This document shows, one piece after another, positions 7,360-15,509 of a DNA stretch of 64,000 bases. A model generated the notes under the pieces. That model saw nothing but the letters and a program-made list of their open reading frames with translations. It made no database searches and was not told the origin of the DNA. Position 1 is the first letter of the stretch. Each line of letters opens with the position of its first letter. Both the position numbers and the translations under genes were made by a program. This DNA is from Mucilaginibacter sp. (lineage in GTDB: Bacteria > Bacteroidota > Bacteroidia > Sphingobacteriales > Sphingobacteriaceae): the NCBI RefSeq assembly GCF_025359345.1, contig NZ_JANYGQ010000028.1, forward strand, positions 62,001-126,000. Direction: 5' to 3'.

Positions 7360-8541
7360 GTGGAGCAGCTTAAAATAACAAATGGCAGGATAATAACCCC
7401 TGGTGAAGTTATTGAAAACGGAACAGTCTTAATTGCCGACGGATGTATTACCGCTATTGGAGCGGGCAATATTGACGCGCCGGGTGCCACGGTTATCGAT
7501 GCCGGTGGCAAGTATATTTCGCCGGGATTTATCGATATCCACATCCACGGCGGCGGCGGTCACGATTTTATGGATAACACTGTGAATGCATTCCTGGGAA
7601 TTGCCGAAACCCATGCCCATTACGGCACCACGGCGATGTGCCCCACTACGCTTACCAGCAGCAAGGAAGATTTGCTGGAAACGCTGCGTATTTACGAATT
7701 GGCTGATAAAAAAAATTCGCAGGGAGCGCAATTTATAGGGATGCACCTGGAGGGCCCGTATTTTGCCCTTAACCAATGCGGTGCACAAGACCCGCGCTAC
7801 ATCCGCAACCCCGACCCGGAAGAATATAGAGAAATACTTGCAGGCACCACCGCAATTAAACGTTGGAGCGCCGCACCGGAGTTACCTGGTGCAATTGATT
7901 TCGGCAAATACATAACTGAGCGTGGCATCCTGGCGGCAATAGCCCATACCGATGCCATTTACGAAGAAGCATTATATGGTTTTGAAAACGGCTACACTTT
8001 GGCTACACACCTGTATTCGGGGATGCTGGGCGTAACCCGGCGCAACGCCTACCGCTATGCCGGTGTTGTTGAAGCTGCTTTTTTAATTGACGACATGGAC
8101 GTGGAAATAATAGCCGATGGCATACACCTGCCGTCTCCATTGTTGAAACTGGTATACAAAATAAAAGGTGCTGTCCGCACTGCATTGATTACCGATGCCA
8201 TGCGCGCCGCCGCCATGCCACCAGGCGAAAGTATTTTAGGCAGTTTAAAAAATGGGCTGAAAGTTATTGTGGAAGATGGTGTAGCCAAACTACCCGACAG
8301 GAGCGCTTTTGCAGGCAGTGTTGCCACATTTGACAGCCTTGTGCGCAATATGATAAAACACGCTGATGTATCCCTGGTGGATGCCATCCAAATGGCAACG
8401 ATAACGCCGGCAAGGATAATGAACGTTGCCAATAGAAAAGGCTCGATTGAAAAAGGGAAAGATGCAGATATCGTTATTTTTGATGAGGAAATAAATATTG
8501 AAAAGACCATTGTAAAGGGAAGGGTAATTTATGAACGATGA
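7360..8541 (+). CDS. nagA: N-acetylglucosamine-6-phosphate deacetylase
   Basis: 393 residues from a GTG start 4 bp after the GH20 stop. It hydrolyses GlcNAc-6-P to glucosamine-6-P and acetate in the cytosol. All amidohydrolase landmarks are in order: PGFIDIHIHGGGGHDFMD with the HxH pair, GMHLEGPYF, AIAHTDA, LATHLYSGMLG, ADGIHLPSP, LITDAM and SAFAGSVATFD. The usual THLFNAM motif is here THLYSGM. The reading frame overlaps nagB by 11 bp, implying translational coupling. Product is consumed by NagB directly downstream. Upstream, the hexosaminidase supplies substrate, though no GlcNAc kinase or transporter is in the window. Confidence 0.93.
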   Translation: MEQLKITNGRIITPGEVIENGTVLIADGCITAIGAGNIDAPGATVIDAGGKYISPGFIDIHIHGGGGHDFMDNTVNAFLGIAETHAHYGTTAMCPTTLTSSKEDLLETLRIYELADKKNSQGAQFIGMHLEGPYFALNQCGAQDPRYIRNPDPEEYREILAGTTAIKRWSAAPELPGAIDFGKYITERGILAAIAHTDAIYEEALYGFENGYTLATHLYSGMLGVTRRNAYRYAGVVEAAFLIDDMDVEIIADGIHLPSPLLKLVYKIKGAVRTALITDAMRAAAMPPGESILGSLKNGLKVIVEDGVAKLPDRSAFAGSVATFDSLVRNMIKHADVSLVDAIQMATITPARIMNVANRKGSIEKGKDADIVIFDEEINIEKTIVKGRVIYER

Positions 8542-9316
8542 CCGCGGCAGAGACACGATGCCCCGCATACTGGCAGATAATCCAAACGCTTATGTTTATC
8601 GGAACAGGGCAGAAATGGGCATATCGGCTGCCACAATGGCTGCGCAAAAAATTGCCGGGCTGCTAACTCAGCAACCTTTCGTAAATATCATTTTTGCCGC
8701 CGCGCCCTCGCAGAATGAATTTCTGTTAGCATTAATAAAAAATGAAACCATCGACTGGCAACGGGTAAATGCCTTCCACATGGATGAATACATCGGCCTG
8801 CCACCAAACGATGCGCGGACTTTCGCATCATTCTTGAAAGAAAAAATATTTGACCGCCTGCCGTTCCATACGGTAAACTACATTAACGGGAATGCCGCCG
8901 ATGTTGCAATTGAATGCGAACGTTATGCTGCGTTATTAAATGAATATCCCACCGATATAGTTTGCATGGGCATCGGCGAAAACGGCCATATTGCCTTTAA
9001 CGATCCACCCGTAGCCAATTTTGACGATCCGCAGCCAGTAAAAGCGGTAACCCTCGATGCCGAATGCAGGCAGCAGCAGGTTAATGATAAATGTTTTGAT
9101 ACGCTGGATGAAGTGCCTACCCATGCCATAACGTTAACCGTACCCACGCTGATGGCGGGCAAATATATTTATTGTATGGTGCCGGGAGAAAAAAAGGCAA
9201 AGGCAGTTTATAATACGTTAAGAGCGGAAATTAATGAAAATTGCCCGGCAACTATTTTACGAAGGCACGCAAACACTATATTGTTTTTTGACGAGGATAG
9301 CGCACAATTGTTGTAA
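8531..9316 (+). CDS. nagB: Glucosamine-6-phosphate deaminase
   Basis: 261 residues. The enzyme converts glucosamine-6-P to fructose-6-P and ammonia. Key segments: FHMDEYIGL (82-90, with D85) and GIGENGHIAFNDPP (147-160, with catalytic His153). Compared with the E. coli enzyme, the Asp of 'NDGH' is Asn and the Glu of 'FNEP' is Asp158, a variant that I recall from Bacteroidota homologues. A related sugar-phosphate isomerase role is therefore possible. The start lies inside the end of nagA; a second Met at residue 10 is an alternative start. A 130-bp gap with a small GCCTGC/GCAGGC hairpin separates it from the uronate genes. Confidence 0.85.
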   Translation: MNDDRGRDTMPRILADNPNAYVYRNRAEMGISAATMAAQKIAGLLTQQPFVNIIFAAAPSQNEFLLALIKNETIDWQRVNAFHMDEYIGLPPNDARTFASFLKEKIFDRLPFHTVNYINGNAADVAIECERYAALLNEYPTDIVCMGIGENGHIAFNDPPVANFDDPQPVKAVTLDAECRQQQVNDKCFDTLDEVPTHAITLTVPTLMAGKYIYCMVPGEKKAKAVYNTLRAEINENCPATILRRHANTILFFDEDSAQLL

Positions 9317-9446
9317 AAAACTACTTGTGTGAGCTAATTTCGCCTTTGTTTGGGATAAACCCGCGATAAAAAGTATATTGCCCCTGCAAAACAAAAAATG
9401 CATCAAACCTGTGGCCTGCACCCCAATTGGCAGGCATATTTAACAA

Positions 9447-10859
9447 ATGAAAAGTTTTTTAAACGAAGATTTTTTACTCGACACCAAAACTGCGCAGCGC
9501 TTATACCATGAATATGCTGCCGCACTGCCCATTATTGATTATCACTGCCACTTGCCGCCCGACCAAATTGCGGGCGATATCAACTTTGAAAATATCACGC
9601 AAATTTGGCTCAATGGCGACCATTACAAATGGCGGGCTATGCGCGCAAATGGCGTTAATGAGGCCCTTATTACTGGTGATGCAAGTGATTGGGAAAAATT
9701 TGAACAATGGGCGGCAACTGTACCTTACACGCTCCGGAACCCGCTTTATCATTGGACACACCTGGAGCTGCAACGATATTTTGGTATCAACAACTTACTA
9801 TCCCCGGCCACTGCCCGCAAGATATACGACGAGTGTAATGAAAAACTGCAATCGCCAGAATACAGCGTGCGTAGCCTCGTAAAAAGTCATAATGTTGAAG
9901 TAGTTTGTACGACAGATGACCCGCTGGACAACTTAAATCATCATAGAAAAATAAATGAGGATGGGTATAGCGTAAAAGTTTTACCAGCTTTTAGGCCTGA
10001 CAAGGCAATGGAAGCCGGTGATGTGCATATGCTTTATGCTTATATCAGCAAACTGGAAACGCAAAGTGGGAACGCCATTTCTGATTTTAATGATTACCTG
10101 GCCGCGTTAAAGAAACGACACGACTTTTTTGCCGAAAACGGCTGCAGCCTGTCGGACCATGGCCTGGAGCATTTATATGCGGAGAAATATTCGGAAGATG
10201 AGGTAAAGCAAATCTTTACCAAAATAAGAAAAGAACAAACGCTAACGGTTCACGAAATAGCACAGTTTAAATCAGCTATGCTGTATAGTTTTTCTGTTTG
10301 GGACCACGAAAAAAACTGGGTGCAGCAGTATCATCTTGGGGCATTACGCAACAATAATACCCGCGCCCTTAGCGAGGCCGGTCCGGATACCGGGTATGAT
10401 TCGATGGGAGATTTCAGCCAGGGCAGAGCGCTTTCAAAGTTTTTAAACAGGTTGGAGGCCGATGGTAAGCTTACCAAAACTATCCTGTACAACCTTAACC
10501 CGGCAGATAACGAACTGATAGCAACTATGGCCGGTAATTTTAATGATAGTATAACACCCGGCAAAATGCAGTTCGGTTCGGCCTGGTGGTTTCTCGACCA
10601 AAAGGACGGGATGATAAAGCAAATGAATGCGCTATCGAACATGGGATTGCTGAGCCGGATGGTTGGCATGCTGACTGATTCGCGCAGCTTTATGTCGTTT
10701 CCGAGGCACGAGTACTTTCGCAGAATATTGTGCAATTTATTTGGTAATGATATAGAAAACGGCGAATTGCCAAATGACATAAAATGGACGGGCAAAATCG
10801 TTAGTGATATTTGCTACTACAATGCTAAAAACTATTTTGATTTTGATAAGGCAAAATGA
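9447..10859 (+). CDS. uxaC: Glucuronate/galacturonate isomerase
   Basis: 470 residues, the normal length. UxaC converts D-glucuronate to D-fructuronate and D-galacturonate to D-tagaturonate. The N-terminus has IIDYHCHLPPDQIAGD (metal ligands His33 and His35), followed by the conserved WLNGDHYKWRAMRANG. Later come CTTDDP, VLPAFRPDKA, GLRNNNTR-like ALRNNNTRA and the C-terminal DSRSFMSFPRHEYFRR. It shares ATGA with the KDG kinase downstream, so the two are translationally coupled. Neither the fructuronate/tagaturonate reductase nor the mannonate/altronate dehydratase that should follow in the pathway is found in this window. Confidence 0.95.
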   Translation: MKSFLNEDFLLDTKTAQRLYHEYAAALPIIDYHCHLPPDQIAGDINFENITQIWLNGDHYKWRAMRANGVNEALITGDASDWEKFEQWAATVPYTLRNPLYHWTHLELQRYFGINNLLSPATARKIYDECNEKLQSPEYSVRSLVKSHNVEVVCTTDDPLDNLNHHRKINEDGYSVKVLPAFRPDKAMEAGDVHMLYAYISKLETQSGNAISDFNDYLAALKKRHDFFAENGCSLSDHGLEHLYAEKYSEDEVKQIFTKIRKEQTLTVHEIAQFKSAMLYSFSVWDHEKNWVQQYHLGALRNNNTRALSEAGPDTGYDSMGDFSQGRALSKFLNRLEADGKLTKTILYNLNPADNELIATMAGNFNDSITPGKMQFGSAWWFLDQKDGMIKQMNALSNMGLLSRMVGMLTDSRSFMSFPRHEYFRRILCNLFGNDIENGELPNDIKWTGKIVSDICYYNAKNYFDFDKAK

Positions 10860-11887
10860 GCGGGGTATTTAACAAACAACACGGCAAAATATTATCCTTC
10901 GGCGAACTATTGTTACGCATAACGCCCGATGCCGATGGGGCATGGCTTACCGACAATCAATTGCCGGTTTATGTAGGTGGCGCTGAATTGAACGTAGCAA
11001 CAGCTCTTGCATTGTGGGATTTGCCGTCGTCGTATTTTACGGCGCTGCCGGATAATGGCCTGTCGGCACAAATAATCAAACATCTTACCAATAAAAAAAT
11101 AGATACCTCGCCGGTTTATTACGGCGATGGCCGGCTGGGCTTATACTTTTTAACCAGCGGGCAGGATTTAAAACATGATGCTTTAATTTATGACCGTGCG
11201 GGGTCGGCATTTGCTAGTCTTAAACCGGGGGTAATTGATTGGGATAAGGTGTTGCAAGGCGTAAGTTGGTTTCATTTCAGCGCCATATGCCCGGCCATCA
11301 GCCAAAATATTGCTGACGTTTGTTTGGAAGTTTTGCAGGCGGCGTCAAAAAAACAAATAACTATTTCATTAGATTTAAACTATCGTTCCAAACTATGGAA
11401 ATATGGTAAAAATCCTGTTGAAGTGATGCCACAACTCGCAAAATATTGTGATTTGATAATGGGTAACGTTTGGGCCGCCGAAACCATGCTCGGTATTCCT
11501 GTTGAGCCGAACATCCATGAATCAGGACAAAAAAGCATTTACTTGAAGGAAGCGCTAAATACATCTGAACATATTGTGTTGCAGTATCCCAGGTGCAAAG
11601 CTGTCGCTAACACGTTTAGATTTGATGCTTCATCTGAAATTAATTATTACACAACATTATTTACCGGCGGAGACTTTTATAGCTCGCACGAATATCAGTC
11701 GGACAAGGTAGTAGATAAAGTAGGCAGCGGCGATTGTTTTATGGCGGGGATTATCTATGGATTTTACAACCAGACCAGTCCTGTTGAAACCCTTGAATTT
11801 GCCACGGCAGCCGCATTTGAACAATTGTTTGTTAAAAGTGATGCAACCGATAAAACTGTTGATGAAATTAAATCCGCAATAAGATGA
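10856..11887 (+). CDS. kdgK: 2-keto-3-deoxygluconate kinase (PfkB family)
   Basis: 343 residues of the PfkB/ribokinase fold. It phosphorylates KDG to KDPG. The N-terminus has GELLLRITPDADG and the substrate loop GGAELNVATALA. The C-terminal signature KVGSGDCFMAGIIYG carries the catalytic Asp and the anion hole. Between them is ISLDLNYRSKLW. The specific KDG assignment rests on position between uxaC and the KDPG aldolase, with 4-bp overlaps on both sides; the fold alone would allow another sugar. Expression should be coupled to both neighbours. Confidence 0.88.
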   Translation: MSGVFNKQHGKILSFGELLLRITPDADGAWLTDNQLPVYVGGAELNVATALALWDLPSSYFTALPDNGLSAQIIKHLTNKKIDTSPVYYGDGRLGLYFLTSGQDLKHDALIYDRAGSAFASLKPGVIDWDKVLQGVSWFHFSAICPAISQNIADVCLEVLQAASKKQITISLDLNYRSKLWKYGKNPVEVMPQLAKYCDLIMGNVWAAETMLGIPVEPNIHESGQKSIYLKEALNTSEHIVLQYPRCKAVANTFRFDASSEINYYTTLFTGGDFYSSHEYQSDKVVDKVGSGDCFMAGIIYGFYNQTSPVETLEFATAAAFEQLFVKSDATDKTVDEIKSAIR

Positions 11888-12543
11888 AAATAAAAAAATC
11901 CGTATTGAGCAACATACTTGCGCAGGGTATGCTGCCGCTGTTTTTTTATGAAGACGCTGTTGTAAGCCTCGAAATAATAAGTACGCTTTACAGAGCAGGC
12001 GTACGGGTAATTGAATACACCAACAGGGGCAAAGAGGCACTCGACAACTTTAAGGCGATAAAAAAAGTCGTTAACAAGGAAATGCCAGGGTTGTTCCTGG
12101 GTATCGGTACAATAAAAAATGTATCGGATGCAGAAGCATTTATTGACGTTGGGGCTGATTTTATTGTATCGCCGATAGTAAACCCGGAAGTGGCAAAAGT
12201 TGCCCATAAACATAAACTATTGTGGATACCCGGCTGCATGACACCGACCGAAATTTACCTCGCCCAAAAAAACGGCGCCGATTTGATAAAGATTTTTCCA
12301 GCAAATATACTAGGCCCGGCTTTTATCAGCTCGGTTAGGGAGTTATTTCCGGGGCAGCTGTTTATTCCAACCGGTGGAGTTGAAATGAATGCCAAAAACA
12401 TAAGTTCGTGGTTTCATGCCGGGGTAGGTGCGGTAGGCATGGGCAGCAAGCTGATAACTAAAGAAATACTTGAAAAACGCCAATACGACCAGTTATACAA
12501 TGATACCATTAAAGCCATTGAGATGGTAAAGGCCGCCATGTAA
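11884..12543 (+). CDS. kdgA: KDPG / KHG aldolase
   Basis: 219 residues, class I aldolase of the KDPG/KHG family. It splits 2-keto-3-deoxy-6-phosphogluconate into pyruvate and glyceraldehyde-3-phosphate. VRVIEYTNRGKEAL supplies the Glu. GADFIVSPIVNPEVAKVAH and WIPGCMTPTEI form the central strands. The Schiff-base Lys is in GADLIKIFPANILGPAFI, and the phosphate loop is FIPTGGVEMNAKN. The 4-bp overlap with kdgK and the 20-bp gap to the transporter indicate one operon. Confidence 0.93.
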   Translation: MKIKKSVLSNILAQGMLPLFFYEDAVVSLEIISTLYRAGVRVIEYTNRGKEALDNFKAIKKVVNKEMPGLFLGIGTIKNVSDAEAFIDVGADFIVSPIVNPEVAKVAHKHKLLWIPGCMTPTEIYLAQKNGADLIKIFPANILGPAFISSVRELFPGQLFIPTGGVEMNAKNISSWFHAGVGAVGMGSKLITKEILEKRQYDQLYNDTIKAIEMVKAAM

Positions 12544-12563
12544 GTAAACCTAACACAATAATT

Positions 12564-13853
12564 ATGAACGATGCTAAACCGGGCAATTACAGGTGGGTAG
12601 TAGTTGCACTGTTATTTTTTGCTACTACTATTAACTATTTAGACAGGCAGATAATAGGCTACCTGAAGCCTACGTTGGCCGGCGAATTTCACTGGACCGA
12701 AGAAGATTATAGCCACCTTGTAACCGTCTTTACTGCTGCATATGCTGCCGGGCTTTTAATATTTGGGGGTGTTATTGATAAAATCGGTACCAAAGTGGGT
12801 TATACCGTTTCAATAATTGTTTGGAGTATTTCGGCCATGTTGCACGCAATTGTTAAAAGTACCTTTGGGTTTGGGGTTGTAAGGGTTGCGTTAGGTTTGG
12901 GCGAGTCCGGGAATTTTCCGGCTGCCATCAAGGCCGTGGCGGAATGGTTCCCAAAACGCGAACGTGCGTTTGCGACAGGGCTATTTAATTCGGGCGCTAA
13001 TATTGGCGCGGTTGTGGCCCCGGTGCTTGTTCCTTGGATACTAGGGATTTATGGCTGGCAGATGGCTTTTTTAATTACCGGCGCCATCGGTTTTGTTTGG
13101 CTGATATTTTGGCTGATATTTTACGAAATACCCTCACGGCATAAAAAACTCACTGAGGCTGAGTTCGAATTCATCAACAGCGATACGGATGAGGTTGTAT
13201 CTCCCGGCGACGACAACAATGTAAAATGGGCGCAGCTTTTGGGCTTCAGGCAAACGTGGACGTTTGTTGTAGGAAAGCTGCTGACCGACCCGATATGGTG
13301 GTTCTTTTTATTTTGGCTGCCATCTTATTTCGCCAGTACTTTTAATCTCGACTTAAAAAAACCAAGCTTGCCGTTGGTGATAGTTTATACGGCAACCACT
13401 ATTGGCAGCATAGGCGGCGGGTATCTTTCATCGTGGCTGATAAAAAAAGGATGGCCCGCGTTTAAGGCCCGCAAAACAGCCATGTTTATATTTGCACTTT
13501 GTGTAGTGCCTATTATTTCGGCAAAATATGCCACTAACATATGGCAGGCTGTTGCGCTGATTAGTTTAGCGGCTGCAGCTCACCAGGCCTGGAGTGCAAC
13601 AATTTTTACAACAGCATCAGATATGTTCCCCAGGAAAGCGGTAAGCTCCATAGTTGGCATAGGCGGCATGGCAGGCGCCGTCGGCGGTATGTTGTTCCCG
13701 CTGTTGATAGGCTATATTTTGGATACTTATAAAAAATTGGGACATATTGTCACCGGGTATGATATCATTTTTTTTATATGTGGCTGTGCCTACCTGCTGG
13801 CATGGACATTGATGCACGTATTGTCGCCCCGGATGAAAAAAGTCGAGCTTTAA
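12564..13853 (+). CDS. MFS hexuronate-type transporter (ACS family)
   Basis: 429 residues with 12 predicted membrane helices. The start NYLDRQIIGYLKPTLAGEF and the helix ALGLGESGNFPAAIKAVAEW are signatures of the anion:cation symporter (ACS) branch that includes ExuT of E. coli. WFPKRERAFATGLFNSGANIG is the conserved motif after TM4-5. Position directly after uxaC-kdgK-kdgA makes uptake of glucuronate or galacturonate the best inference. This is the last intact gene of the catabolic run; the next reading frame is a truncated dehydrogenase. Confidence 0.87.
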   Translation: MNDAKPGNYRWVVVALLFFATTINYLDRQIIGYLKPTLAGEFHWTEEDYSHLVTVFTAAYAAGLLIFGGVIDKIGTKVGYTVSIIVWSISAMLHAIVKSTFGFGVVRVALGLGESGNFPAAIKAVAEWFPKRERAFATGLFNSGANIGAVVAPVLVPWILGIYGWQMAFLITGAIGFVWLIFWLIFYEIPSRHKKLTEAEFEFINSDTDEVVSPGDDNNVKWAQLLGFRQTWTFVVGKLLTDPIWWFFLFWLPSYFASTFNLDLKKPSLPLVIVYTATTIGSIGGGYLSSWLIKKGWPAFKARKTAMFIFALCVVPIISAKYATNIWQAVALISLAAAAHQAWSATIFTTASDMFPRKAVSSIVGIGGMAGAVGGMLFPLLIGYILDTYKKLGHIVTGYDIIFFICGCAYLLAWTLMHVLSPRMKKVEL

Positions 13854-13855
13854 AA

Positions 13856-14023
13856 ATGAAAACACTGGTTTGTACCACTCCCGGAACACTTGAATACAAA
13901 ACCACAGAAAGGCCTGTTTTACAAAAAAGGCAGGCTATTATAAAGGTAAAACGCATTGGCATTTGCCGTACCGATCTGCATGCTTTTGAAGGAACCCAGC
14001 CATATTTTGAATACTATTATTAG
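13856..14023 (+). pseudogene. Truncated zinc-dependent alcohol dehydrogenase (first 55 residues)
   Basis: Starting 2 bp after the transporter stop, the frame encodes MKTLVCTTPGTLEYKTTE and IIKVKRIGICRTDLHAFEG. This is the N-terminal GroES-like part of a medium-chain zinc alcohol dehydrogenase, with the first zinc ligand Cys but Arg where GICGTD is usual. After TQPYFEY, where the family continues 'PRVLGHE', it reads YY and stops. No further homologous sequence follows; the next 150 bp lead to a half-palindrome. The family includes sugar-acid 5-dehydrogenases such as the L-galactonate enzyme, so this could have been the oxidoreductase of the uronate pathway. The gene is a remnant. Confidence 0.75.
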
Positions 14024-14144
14024 GTTTTTGTAATTTAACCAAAATAAAAGTATCTGATAATGAGTGTATTCCATAGCGTTCCGGGTGTTCCGCGCAGAAA
14101 AATGGAACGCTTGCATCATCATTAAAACTAGAATTCCTTATTTT

Positions 14145-14170
14145 TTCTCCGTGTTCTCTGTGGTTAAAAA
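14145..14170. repeat. Half-copy of the CCACAGAGG-family palindrome
   Basis: TTCTCCGTGTTCTCTGTGG matches one arm of the element at 5376-5487. It lies between the truncated dehydrogenase and the convergent hydrolase. Confidence 0.5.
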
Positions 14171-14171
14171 C

Positions 14172-14990
14172 TCACAACGACGTTTCCGAATAACTTATCC
14201 CCTCCAAAAAATCCAACACCACTTCATTAAACTCATCCGGGTGTTCCAAATTTGGCATATGGCCGGCATCTTCAACAATTACCAGCTTACAATTTTGTAG
14301 TTTTTCCTGCATTTCTTCGGCTTTGGCAACCGGGGTAAACTCGTCCTGGCGACCTACCACAACTAAAGTAGGTACGTTAACAGATGGCAGCACCAAGTTT
14401 AGGTAATCAATCCTTTCCGCACGGGCGCGCAGGGCAGTTGCAGCACCCTTTGGTAAAGTTGATTTCATCATTTTAATCACGTGAGCCGCAATTTCAGGCA
14501 TCGTAGTAACGTGTTCGCGCAGTATCATTTTAAAAATAGCCTCATCAGCATAAAAATCCATACCTTCTTTTTCCAAACGGTCGGCCGTGTCGTAGCGAAG
14601 CTGTTTGGTTTCGGGTGTATCCAGGCTTGCAAATGTGTCGGCCAATATCAGGCTTTTAACCCGTTTTGGCGCCTGCCTGAATATCTCCATAATAAACTGT
14701 CCGCCCTGTGAGAGTCCCGCAAGATGGAAGGTTACTATGCCTAAACTATCCATTAGCGCAAGCATATCCGTTGCGTAATCTTCAAACCTGGAGGTGCCAG
14801 ATTTTGGCAGCGCAGTTTTACCATATCCGCGTAAATCGGGTGCGATAACCTGGTATTGCTTCGAAAAGGCGTCGATTTGCGGGTCCCACATCGTATGATC
14901 GAAAGGATGACCATGTACCAGCAGGATGGGCTCGCCGGTGCCTGTTACTGTATAAAAAAGGTTGATATTATTGACTTTTGCGGTAGGCAT
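14172..14990 (-). CDS. Alpha/beta hydrolase
   Basis: 272 residues from the Met that gives MPTAKVNNINLFYTVTG; an in-frame Met 8 codons earlier is less likely. Motifs: oxyanion-hole ILLVHGHPFDHTMWDPQ, DLRGYGKT, nucleophile elbow LAGLSQGGQF (Ser in GLSQGG), PTLVVVGRQDEFTP with the acid Asp, and the catalytic His in EDAGHMPNLEHP. It is a cytosolic hydrolase of the 3-oxoadipate enol-lactonase/haloperoxidase-like type; the substrate cannot be told. It is convergent with the truncated dehydrogenase. The CDGSH gene lies upstream on the same strand, across a 14-bp stem hairpin. Confidence 0.85.
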   Translation of the reverse strand: MPTAKVNNINLFYTVTGTGEPILLVHGHPFDHTMWDPQIDAFSKQYQVIAPDLRGYGKTALPKSGTSRFEDYATDMLALMDSLGIVTFHLAGLSQGGQFIMEIFRQAPKRVKSLILADTFASLDTPETKQLRYDTADRLEKEGMDFYADEAIFKMILREHVTTMPEIAAHVIKMMKSTLPKGAATALRARAERIDYLNLVLPSVNVPTLVVVGRQDEFTPVAKAEEMQEKLQNCKLVIVEDAGHMPNLEHPDEFNEVVLDFLEGISYSETSL

Positions 14991-15020
14991 GGGTGGGAAT
15001 TTAAAGTATAACATCAGTAG

Positions 15021-15051
15021 GATTTACGAAGTTTGGAAAACTTCGTAAATC
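15021..15051. repeat. Perfect 14-bp stem hairpin between CDGSH and hydrolase genes
   Basis: GATTTACGAAGTTT (15021-15034) and AAACTTCGTAAATC (15038-15051) with a 3-nt loop. There is no T-tract on the minus strand, so it may be an RNA processing or stability element rather than a terminator. Confidence 0.6.
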
Positions 15052-15064
15052 TTTAGTCATTAAA

Positions 15065-15289
15065 CTATACTTTCTTTGGCGGCAAATCGAACGCAATAGC
15101 ATTGTGTTCAAAGTGTCCCTTGTGCGAGCCATCACAAAATGGCTTATTGGCCGACAAGCCGCAGCGGCAAATAGATACAATCGTACGGCCCTGCAAGCCA
15201 TATTCATTGCCCTGCATATCTACAATTTCAAAATCGCCCTCAATTTTTACCGAACCGTTGTTGGTTATGGTAAGTTTAGTTTTTTCCAT
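15065..15289 (-). CDS. CDGSH iron-sulfur domain protein
   Basis: 74 residues. The sequence CRCGLSANKPFCDGSH fits the CDGSH 2Fe-2S motif (C-x-C-x2-S-x3-P-x-C-D-G-S-H). The cluster is held by three Cys and one His and is redox-active or transferable in known members. The N-terminal part (MEKTKLTITNNGSVKIEGDF) is the usual strand-rich lead-in; there is no membrane anchor, so it is cytosolic. Role in this organism is unknown. It is followed on the same strand by an alpha/beta hydrolase, with an intervening hairpin that may separate them. Confidence 0.92.
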   Translation of the reverse strand: MEKTKLTITNNGSVKIEGDFEIVDMQGNEYGLQGRTIVSICRCGLSANKPFCDGSHKGHFEHNAIAFDLPPKKV

Positions 15290-15509
15290 GGATTATTATT
15301 TTGTGCGAAAGTAATAATCCTTTGCTGGTTATGGCGAATTGTTGTTTATATAAATGGAATTTAGTTAGAGGCACGGAGACCTCGCCTTATAACATCCGTT
15401 TTATTTGCGCTGAAATACGTAATAAAATACCGTTAAAAAACGGGGCAGATAAGTCGTGCAGAATTTTTAATTTAGGCATATAATTAAACCGACACCTTTT
15501 TACTAAAAT

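Noticed and set aside
7429..8568. Long minus-strand open frames opposite nagA
   Set aside because: nagA has complete family motifs on the plus strand and the antisense frames show none.
15021..15051. The 14-bp hairpin as a Rho-independent terminator of the CDGSH gene
   Set aside because: There is no T-run on the minus strand after the stem; it is listed only as a hairpin.
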